A DNA stretch of 44,137 nt from assembly GCA_944390805.1 (NCBI GenBank), contig CALXQW010000023.1:1-44137 (forward strand), given 5' to 3'. Positions 25,401 through 31,994 of the stretch are shown here, piece after piece. A program made the translations under genes and the position numbers. Below the pieces are notes generated by a model. The model was given only the letters and a program-made list of their open reading frames with translations. It was not told the DNA's origin and ran no database searches. Positions within the stretch are counted from its first letter, which is position 1. Each line of letters begins with the position of its first letter. The DNA comes from an uncultured Opitutales bacterium (GTDB taxonomy: Bacteria > Verrucomicrobiota > Verrucomicrobiia > Opitutales > Intestinicryptomonadaceae).

Positions 25401-25887
25401 TTTCTTCAAAGGGGCTATCTTAAGCGAGCCTTGCGGAGTTTTTGATTCTGATGGAACCCGTATTGGAACAGTTGATTTTATGTCGGATAAGAGCCTTACA
25501 ATTCCGGCGAGGGGCTTGGTGGCGGTAAAAGTTCCCATGGAGCTTGCAGATCCATTTAAAAAGGTAGAACCAATAAAAGGAATCTCCCGTATAATAAAGA
25601 AGGCCGCCGCAGAAGAATACGGAGATTTGGGCATATACAGAATCCGCGGGCCTTTCGGGAAAGACGCAATATACGCCTATCTTAGCATGGGAGCTTTTGA
25701 AGATAAAAATGCCGAGTTTGTTCTAACTATGAGCAGCCCCACTAAAGGCATTTTTAAATGTTTGCAGTATCCATATGAAATATCGGTCTATCCCTTGGAA
25801 CAAGATGCCGATTACGAGTTTTCCCTGTCTTTGAAAAAACCAGACGGAAAGCTCTTGCAGATAGGGTCTTTCAAGTTGGAAAAGTAA
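22405..25887 (+). CDS. large secreted protein, probable glycan-active, family not recognised
   Basis: This 1160-aa exported protein starts at the ATG at 22405, which gives a good signal peptide (MNKLFTIISFCLVMTFAQLS, cut after AFA). A TTG four codons upstream is less likely. Residues about 30-160 look like a beta-sandwich carbohydrate-binding module (YHVWAQGLNLP ... RLIVNG ... ENYIEIKP). About 185-480 is beta-rich. About 485-900 is helical with aromatic-rich loops (FYYYWWYLND, QHLWWQNG, YYHHIPTHFAQ) and tandem ALL..GDKKYLD..R helices, suggesting an alpha/alpha toroid as in polysaccharide lyases and some glycoside hydrolases. A beta-rich C-terminus follows. Activity on a polysaccharide is inferred from shape only. 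The next gene, 38-50 bases on, is a broken secreted toroid-like protein. Confidence 0.7.
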   Translation: MNKLFTIISFCLVMTFAQLSAFADENKDDTFLVEAEEFLDTKDWNVDERQIECMFSTQSPFTVLESDKGGEYHVWAQGLNLPQHPAGRDYFRLIVNGNDRLDPFCNYGMDAKKKGYPKPANRLFRWQYLGKIELSEGENYIEIKPIGQYIRVNALIFSTNIKTNPYTLDRIKFKRAPLVKKGSVISLKDYNPSVKAQQSATERIGVKNSKVGVFFTKKIGRGGKSVWIRTVELYGNAGEKLSSFEFDNEYFFVGREPLKPDYYDGYYSSWRRQSRARQYFYKGTDFVLSPRDADPYSFNAVEVLRPSGVSRKDSKTLVLEFRDGVEASMELMEDSPAVKLSLSYPVSEDGYYTAGFLAFAPLESKDICAVQLPPLFQNRFLMSAPAQVGNAMVSQPYAIFQTKSEGKNTSFGIVADPNLFPSDDWGARGKSLCAFSLMNPYMGNQLAYFQPVLGGKDSFKKKGDKLNVSFYCVSMNGDWLDAVEFANTKIFSAGNIFREPYGVSFSDALCNIANLLKNERYGGWVARMGGRWNIERPMWVTQSSPLAEIALALLTDDEECFAKMSLRSLEFALSRGGAHFMLSDAYAAQSAGKSVLTGAPNAFFDADFFASANALLGGGNPWCEDISAEAYKKIASNSWVRDFGMYLATGKKEYLDMARNIADKELESFETQSQMPNLQSFVNVSFYYYWWYLNDLYEATGDKKYLDYAQRGAFHTLSCLWNYPNPPKESIIYKGNMFQGVQHLWWQNGTVNEREGRPLREAFRKVFEGSLPEGKSGEPRKDSKLPSYCYVLPEKKVEGLKVSRIGLGIEQPSSYTSTDPIGSNRLNILHPSWAAEMEGVYKNTGRDIIDKFARHSIVGRFANYPGYYITDYIDAHMTESYPYEGMDYTSFYYHHIPTHFAQNMDFLISQIELASKDKIKFPFVRQRGYVWFVDRIFGLGGKVFGDDGCRLILDKNMVRTNTPKVSSISARARDGMWVLFINDTADKVEFNPVFNPLSRFFKGAILSEPCGVFDSDGTRIGTVDFMSDKSLTIPARGLVAVKVPMELADPFKKVEPIKGISRIIKKAAAEEYGDLGIYRIRGPFGKDAIYAYLSMGAFEDKNAEFVLTMSSPTKGIFKCLQYPYEISVYPLEQDADYEFSLSLKKPDGKLLQIGSFKLEK

Positions 25888-25925
25888 TCTTGCTTTGAGG
25901 GTATGCTTTAATATTTCTTCTCAAT

Positions 25926-27228
25926 ATAAGAATACTTTTGTCTGTCTTGCTGTTAAATTTTCTTCTGCCGGCTTTATGTTGTGCCTGCGCTGAAAGTGCC
26001 TTGGAAGATGTCCATTACGTCTTGTGGGAGAAATATGTAGGCGAAGACGGAATCCTTCTTGATTATGCTGGAGAACTTCCCACCCCCGCAGAAATATCAG
26101 AAGGATACCCCAATTACTTGTCCTGGTAGACTCCCATAGAAAATGGAGCTAAATTTACTGGATTATATCTTGCCGCTATGTGCAAACGAGCAGAATCCAG
26201 CAATAGTTTAGCCTACAAGAAGAAAGTTGAAAAGCTCGTATCTGGGCTTATGAGATGCGCGTCGAGCTCGGACGTAAGCGGATTTATCGCGCGCGGATTT
26301 GCCGCAGACGGGAAATCCCACTATCCGCTGGGGTCGGAAGACCAGACCGTTCTGTGGCTTTACGGAATATATGTCTACTACAACAGCTCCATTGCGAGCG
26401 ATTCCATCGCGTTCGGCCATTCGGAAGAAATTTATAGAGGTTTGCGAGGCGTTGGATAAAAACAACTGGAATTGTCCGTGCGACGGGAAATTCAAGGGAC
26501 AGACGCGCGGCGATATATACGGGTTTAAGTTTTTTCAGACTCCATGTTATCTTTTTTGTCTGCGCGCTGCCTATATAATAAGCAAAGATTCCAAATGGGA
26601 GAAGAAATATCGCACCGCGCTCAGAGAGAAAATTTCTGGGGGCAAAGCCACTGATGCTCGCCAACCAACGCGCCTTGATATATGCGCCGGCGGTCACATG
26701 CAAGACGAGGGCTGGTTGAGGAATATAAATAAGAACATGCTTTGGATATATGTAAAAAATTACGCAGTTTTGCGCGAGCTTTACGATGCGGAGACTGATC
26801 CGGAAGTTAAGGATAACTTCCGCAAAGGCTTAGAGAATGGGGCTTCTGCGGTTGTGTCAACTTTGCGGGAGTATTCCAATTTCGACAATTTACTGCCTTC
26901 AAACTTCATGCTTTCCGATTGGAAAAAGTACTTTAAAAGCCGGCCTCAAAATTCCCAGAGCGACGCTCAGAAACTTGCCCTCGAGCAGTTTAACATTAAG
27001 AAGGTATGGGACAGGCGCAACTACGAAAGATACCGCATGACAACGCCTCTTTCTGCGGCTTCCATATGTGCCTTTTCCGGGAATCCTAAATATTCCGGCC
27101 TGATTGAAGAAGCCATAGCCCACTACGACTATTCCAAGCTAAACTTAGGAGAAATGTTCTTAGCTGAGCTTGCATCATGGTTCAATTCGCCGAGAAACAG
27201 GCCTACAACTAAGCCAGCATCCAATTAG
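25926..27228 (+). pseudogene. broken gene for secreted helical-toroid-like protein
   Basis: The reading frame begins as a signal peptide (ILLSVLLLNFLLPALCCACA) with ATA at 25926-25928 where a start codon would fit; the only in-frame alternative is a TTG at 25938. It is stopped by TAG at 26127-26129, and the same frame continues without homology loss (TPIENGAKFTGLYLAAM). A frameshift of +1 near 26400-26430 moves it into the frame that ends at 27228. Joined, the product would be about 430 residues, helical, with DICAGGHMQDEGWL and other aromatic-rich loops like those of alpha/alpha-barrel glycan enzymes. It follows the large secreted protein gene closely, so the two probably formed an operon. 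The family is not recognised. Confidence 0.8.
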
Positions 27229-27269
27229 CGCGCAAATACCGTGCCGCGCAAACACTCTATATAAATGGC

Positions 27270-27310
27270 AGCGGCAAGAGAACTTTTCACAGAGCCGCTT
27301 TAATTTTTTC
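27270..27310 (+). terminator. terminator after secreted-protein operon
   Basis: AGCGGC (27270-27275) pairs with GCCGCT (27294-27299) around an 18-base loop, followed by TTAATTTTTTC. It ends the rightward unit that contains the pseudogene. Confidence 0.65.
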
Positions 27311-27329
27311 ACTATGGCCTTTATTTGAG

Positions 27330-27368
27330 AATCTCTTGTGCCTGACTGTTTGGCAAGCACAAGAAATT
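27330..27368. repeat. imperfect inverted repeat between convergent genes
   Basis: CTTGTGC (27335-27341) and GCACAAG (27357-27363) pair, extended outward by AGAAT/ATTCT with a 2-base bulge and inward by TGCC/GGCA. It has no T-run on either strand. It may stabilise the 3' end of the leftward alpha-galactosidase mRNA. Confidence 0.4.
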
Positions 27369-27432
27369 CTATACCATACCTCGCGCTATAAGAGTAGCTT
27401 TTTTCTTAAAGAGCAACAAGGGGGGAAGGGAA

Positions 27433-29613
27433 TTATCTTGAGAAACTTATCTCAAAATCTTCCGGAGAGTGGTCTTGAGCCTTTTTGGAATCCGGCTTAA
27501 ATGATATCTTAAATGCGGAATTTAGACTGTGAATCTCCGCCTGCGCATTGTTGCATCTTGCACTTACAACCTTAAGGCCTTGAGGCAGACTGAAGAACTC
27601 GCTTAGCGGGAAATCTCCAGGGAATAAAATTTTACCTGTCAGCTTTAGAGAGTCGGCATTCCATTTCAGCCCGGCAATTTCCATTCCTGAAAGAGATATA
27701 TGTCTGTCGGACCCAATCCAGCGGGGAATATCAGATTTCTCAAATATCCCAAAAACCCTTACTCCACGCGCAGGGACCTTCCATGCAAAGGGAAGCCTTA
27801 TATCCTCTATAGGAGTCTGCGTCCAGAATTCAAATGCCCCGTAAGATTTCTCTTTGTTAAGCCCAAGTTCTTCTGCGCTTGCCGATATATCTGCATCGGC
27901 GTCGGAAAAGTTAAACAGAGCAACTGTCTTTAGGGAACCTAAAACTTCACTCTTTATAGACAGAGCCCACACTTCCGGAAGTCTGAAATACGGGTAAAGC
28001 GCAGAGGGACGAGCTCTTACAGGAGGAAGCGTCTGCTGGAGAATCTTCATCTTATCGGGAGTCAATCCGGCAAGTTTATCCCCAAAAAATGTTAGCTGGC
28101 CGGGTAGGGCAATTACAGTTGCGCTAACACGCGCTTGTTCTGCGTCAAGATCTTTCACAAGCAAGGTATCCGGATCCAAAACCATAGATATGTTATGCCC
28201 AAATAACTGATTTGCCGTGCATACCGCCTGATTTAAAACATTCTTCCACATGACTGGCTTGTTCGGACTAACTATGTCTGCTCCGGAACGGGCTGCATCG
28301 GCATAGGCGGCATCGGGCCCTGTTAAATGCCCCTGGCAGGCAAGAAAGTAGCTGTCGTTTCCAATGCCCCTTCTAAAGGCGGCAACGCAGCGCTCAAACG
28401 GATTTTTACAATCCGGATTCTTGAACGCCGCACGCACCTCCGGTCGCTCGAACATATGGGCGCAGTACCCTTTGTTGCGCCCAGACATTCCGTCTATCTT
28501 GAAGAACTCGTATCCCCATTCATTGGCGGCAGTCTTGAAGAGTTTTTCCATGTATTCAGTTACCTCGTCGTTGGTGGGGTCGAGCGTGTAGATTCCGTTC
28601 CAGCAGGATAGGGGATTGCCGTCGGCATCGTGCAGAAACCAGTCTTTGTGCGCATTGTAGAACTCGGCATTGCCCGTCGCAAAAGGCGCTATCCATATTC
28701 CGGGCTTAAAGCCCAATGAGCGTATATCCTCGGCAAGTTTCTTCATGCCTTCAGGAAATTGCGACGGATTTGGCTTCAAATTTAGATTGTGAAACTTGCT
28801 TACAGGAAGCTTGTCGGAATTTTCCTGCCAAGATTCTATAGACCAATACTCGCAACCGAAGGGTTTAAGATATTTCTTGCCTATCCTTGCTTCTGAGAGA
28901 TTGTCTTCTGCGGTGGCTTTGTCGAAATATGTATTCCACGACATCCAACCAGAGGGTGCGGGTTTGCCTTCGTCGAATTTTGCCGCTTTGAAATATGGAG
29001 CGTATCTCTTCTTAAACCAGTCTTTCTTTAAAGATATTGAGACTGAAGATTGCTCGGCACTTTTTACGTCAGAACATACGGATAGTTCCGCTCGTCCGCC
29101 GCCGAGGTTCTTAAGCGTCATATTCTTTGCATCTATGCTGAGAATCTCGTCTCTTTCCGGGCTAAAAAGCGCGTCCTGATTAGGGCAGTCTGCCCCTCCG
29201 AGATTGAGATTTAAAACCCGCTCCGAGTCCGACGGACGTGCGCGGCATAGTATGGCAGCGCGCTCTCCCCCGGAGATCTCCCCGCTCATTTTGAGGGTTC
29301 CCCCATAGTTTTGTGCAGTGCGGTGAATGAATAGAATTTCGACATCGTCAGAGTCTTGTGCAAATCTCAAGTAGCCTTGAACATCGCCTTTTGGATCTAC
29401 AAGGCAGTACCTGTCTTTTACAGCGTCTCTTGATTGGGCAAAATACCACGGGCCTGATTCTGGGTTCTCGTGGGTAAAAGTTGCTTCCAACTCTATGGAG
29501 TATGGACCGTTTTTTAAGGTAAACTTCTTGTTTTTCTCGTTGAAAGATACCGTCCAGATGGCTTCTGCGCAAAGGCAAGAGAACAACATTAGCAATATGA
29601 ATATATTCTTCAT
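27433..29613 (-). CDS. secreted alpha-galactosidase-like glycoside hydrolase (clan GH-D)
   Basis: This 726-aa secreted enzyme has a signal peptide (MKNIFILLMLFSCLCAEA), an N-terminal beta-sandwich (about 20-210), a TIM barrel (about 215-520) and a C-terminal beta domain. The barrel has the clan GH-D features of GH36/GH27 melibiases: GWMSWNTYF at the start, FKPGIWIAPF, the nucleophile Asp374 in FFKIDGMSG and the acid/base Asp446 in RSGADIV. It should release alpha-linked galactose (or a related sugar) from oligosaccharides in the periplasm or outside. The start at 29613 is chosen because the signal peptide begins there; ATGs at 29622 and 29658 are in frame. It stands alone, convergent to the secreted-protein operon. 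Confidence 0.85.
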   Translation of the reverse strand: MKNIFILLMLFSCLCAEAIWTVSFNEKNKKFTLKNGPYSIELEATFTHENPESGPWYFAQSRDAVKDRYCLVDPKGDVQGYLRFAQDSDDVEILFIHRTAQNYGGTLKMSGEISGGERAAILCRARPSDSERVLNLNLGGADCPNQDALFSPERDEILSIDAKNMTLKNLGGGRAELSVCSDVKSAEQSSVSISLKKDWFKKRYAPYFKAAKFDEGKPAPSGWMSWNTYFDKATAEDNLSEARIGKKYLKPFGCEYWSIESWQENSDKLPVSKFHNLNLKPNPSQFPEGMKKLAEDIRSLGFKPGIWIAPFATGNAEFYNAHKDWFLHDADGNPLSCWNGIYTLDPTNDEVTEYMEKLFKTAANEWGYEFFKIDGMSGRNKGYCAHMFERPEVRAAFKNPDCKNPFERCVAAFRRGIGNDSYFLACQGHLTGPDAAYADAARSGADIVSPNKPVMWKNVLNQAVCTANQLFGHNISMVLDPDTLLVKDLDAEQARVSATVIALPGQLTFFGDKLAGLTPDKMKILQQTLPPVRARPSALYPYFRLPEVWALSIKSEVLGSLKTVALFNFSDADADISASAEELGLNKEKSYGAFEFWTQTPIEDIRLPFAWKVPARGVRVFGIFEKSDIPRWIGSDRHISLSGMEIAGLKWNADSLKLTGKILFPGDFPLSEFFSLPQGLKVVSARCNNAQAEIHSLNSAFKISFKPDSKKAQDHSPEDFEISFSR

Positions 29614-29968
29614 GCGGAACATTCTTTCGTATACTATATGTGTTTTATTGTAGCGCAAGCGATTTTTATCGTACCCTTGTCTTATTATTCTTTGTAAGCA
29701 ATGTGTAGCGTGGCGGCGGAAAGTGATGAAGCCTTCGAATATGTTAGAAATGTAAAAATTTAATATTTTTTGCCTGCGGAGACGAAGATATAAATACTTT
29801 CAGAAATCGTATTTATATATTTTGTTAGTTGCCATATAAAGTTAAGCAAGAGACTTATTCATTCTCGCTTTCTTGCATTAATTCTAAAAGAGGGAATATT
29901 AGCTATACGCAATATATTTATCTTTTTGCGCAACACATAACAATTATGCGCAATTTATTTATAAAATA
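29614..29968. other. AT-rich intergenic region, no gene recognised
   Basis: The stretch lies between the start of the leftward hydrolase and the tRNA-Val terminator. It presumably holds the hydrolase promoter, but no clear -35/-10 pair or operator was found. Confidence 0.4.
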
Positions 29969-29996
29969 TAAAAAAATACCCCCTTTTTTAGGGGGG
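29969..29996 (-). terminator. intrinsic terminator of tRNA-Val
   Basis: On the minus strand CCCCC, loop TAAAAAA and GGGGG are followed by TATTTTTTTA. The hairpin begins five bases after the tRNA CCA. Confidence 0.85.
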
Positions 29997-29999
29997 AAA

Positions 30000-30076
30000 T
30001 GGTGGGAGTGCGCAGGCTCGAACTGCGGACCTTCTGCATGTCAAGCAGACGCTCTAACCAACTGAGCTACACCCCC
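30000..30076 (-). tRNA. tRNA-Val (anticodon GAC)
   Basis: The minus strand folds as a cloverleaf: acceptor GGGGGTG/CACTCCC, D arm AGCTCAGTTGGTTAGAGC, anticodon stem TCTGC/GCAGA with loop TTGACAT (anticodon GAC), and T arm CGCAGTTCGAGCCTGCG. The 3' CCA is encoded (30000-30002). Confidence 0.95.
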
Positions 30077-30203
30077 AACGGGAGAATTAAAGCCGCCTAT
30101 GAAACATTTATATTACCATTATGCAAGAAAATTTTTACAAAAGGTGCCCGTATTTTTTGTTGTGTCGATAGAGTTTTTAGCATTTCTTAAGGGTTTTACT
30201 ATT

Positions 30204-31874
30204 ATGCTTGAATACCTGCAAATATCCAATCTGGCTCTTGTGGAGAGCGCCCGCGTGGAGATGTCCGATGGATTCACCGCCATTACGGGAGAAACGGGCG
30301 CTGGAAAGAGCGTTATGCTTGGGGCTCTCGGTTTGCTTGCGGGAAACAGAAAGGGTAAGGAGATAATACGCCAGGGGGCGGATTCTTGCAGAGTCGAGGC
30401 CTCCTTCAGGTTCTTGGATTTTGCAAAGATAAATCTATTTCTTGAGAGTGTTGGGCTTCCTCTGTGCGAAGACGGCGTTATGGTTCTGGCAAGAACCGTC
30501 GATAGAAATAAGGCAGGCAGATGCTTCATAAACGGCTCTCCCACAACCCAGGCCGTGCTTGCAAAGCTTGGCGGATTATGGATAGACTTCCACGGGCCGG
30601 GAGAACCCCAAAAGCTTTTCGATACAGCCAGCCAGCTTGATATGCTCGATGCCTTTGCCGCCATAGGTGCCGATAAAGACGAATATCTGGAATTGCTGCG
30701 CCTGAGATCAGATTCAATTGCCCGCCTGAAAAAAGTAGATGCGCTTGCGTCGCTTTCGGCCGACGAGGCCGAGTTTCTCAAGGCGCAGCTTGAAAAGATA
30801 GATTCCTGCCTGTGTTCTGAAGAGGAGCTTTCTGAGTTGGAGGCAGATTTTAAGCTTTCCAGGGCCGCGGCTGCGCTTTCGGAGGCGTCTTTGCAAATAT
30901 CTGGGGCGCTGTCGGGCGAGGGCAGCGCGGAAGAGTATATATCAAGGGCGGTTAGGACGGCATCAGAGGTATCTCAGGAGGGCGGTGCGGAGTTTCAGTC
31001 TCTTGAATCGCGCTTGCGCGGAGCGGCAATAGAACTTGCGGACATTGCGGAAGAATATGCCAGTCTGGCGGAAAAAAGCGCGTCTTTTACTCCGGAGCGC
31101 GCCGCGCAGATAGAAAGCAGAATGTCGGCATGGCTTGAGGTCTCCCGCAAATACGGCAGAACACCTGCCGAGGTGGCGAAGGCAAGGGAGGAGATATCGG
31201 AAAAGCTTGCAGCGCGTTCTGATGCGGAAAATCTAAAAGCCCAGATTTCTGCCCGCATATCTGAGGCGGAAAGCAAAATGCTGCCTCTCGCAAAGAATAT
31301 ATGCGCGCGGCGCAAGGCGGCGGCTTCAAAGCTTGAGGCTTCAGTTGTGAAGATGCTCTGTGCGCTTGGCTTTAAAAAACCCCGCTTTTCTGTGGCGGTG
31401 TATCCGTCTTTGTCGGAGTTTTCCACGCAGTGTGGAAGTTCTTGTGAATTTATGTTTTCGGCAAATGCAGGACAGAATCCCCTGCCTCTTGCAAAGATTG
31501 CTTCAAGCGGAGAGCTTGCAAGGGTGATGTTGTCTATAAAGGCAACTCTCGCTTCGCTCGACGGAACTCCAATTCTTGTATTTGACGAGGTCGACGCAAA
31601 TGTAGGCGGAGAGATAGGTGCCTCTGTCGGGCGCGAGCTTAAGAAACTCTCAAAAGGCAGGCAGGTGTTGTGCGTCACGCATTTGCCCCAGGTTGCGGCA
31701 TGCGCAAAAAACCATCTGCTTGTTGAAAAGACGCAGAGCGAGTCCGATACTATGGTTTCAATCCGCAAACTTGAGCCTAGCGGTGCTGAACGTGTAGGGG
31801 AGCTTGCAAGAATGCTTGGAGACCGCAATAGCCCATCGGCAAGGGAACACGCAAAAAAACTGCTCGAATTGTAG
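30204..31874 (+). CDS. recN: DNA repair ATPase RecN
   Basis: RecN is an SMC-like ATPase that tethers DNA ends during double-strand-break repair. The 556-aa length is normal. Walker A is GETGAGKS (29-36). A coiled-coil region rich in Ala, Glu and Ser (about 150-400) separates it from the C-terminal half, which has the ABC signature SSGELARVMLSIK and Walker B LVFDEVDANVGGE (about 456-468), followed by CVTHLPQVAA. The start at 30204 is set by the family N-terminus (MLEYLQISNLALVES); AAGGG lies about 12 bases upstream. It faces away from tRNA-Val and shares the 127-bp gap with its promoter. Confidence 0.95.
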   Translation: MLEYLQISNLALVESARVEMSDGFTAITGETGAGKSVMLGALGLLAGNRKGKEIIRQGADSCRVEASFRFLDFAKINLFLESVGLPLCEDGVMVLARTVDRNKAGRCFINGSPTTQAVLAKLGGLWIDFHGPGEPQKLFDTASQLDMLDAFAAIGADKDEYLELLRLRSDSIARLKKVDALASLSADEAEFLKAQLEKIDSCLCSEEELSELEADFKLSRAAAALSEASLQISGALSGEGSAEEYISRAVRTASEVSQEGGAEFQSLESRLRGAAIELADIAEEYASLAEKSASFTPERAAQIESRMSAWLEVSRKYGRTPAEVAKAREEISEKLAARSDAENLKAQISARISEAESKMLPLAKNICARRKAAASKLEASVVKMLCALGFKKPRFSVAVYPSLSEFSTQCGSSCEFMFSANAGQNPLPLAKIASSGELARVMLSIKATLASLDGTPILVFDEVDANVGGEIGASVGRELKKLSKGRQVLCVTHLPQVAACAKNHLLVEKTQSESDTMVSIRKLEPSGAERVGELARMLGDRNSPSAREHAKKLLEL

Positions 31875-31994
31875 AGAGTAGGTATTGCAATTTAACAAGG
31901 CGGGGTTAAAAACATTTCTATAAGCGGAAAGTCTTTCCATGCACGCGCGGAAATGTGTGCGTGGGGGATACATTTCCATGGGAAAATTTTTAAG

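Noticed and set aside
29829..30190. Rightward frames across tRNA-Val
   Set aside because: They are antisense to the tRNA and have no ribosome binding site or domain.
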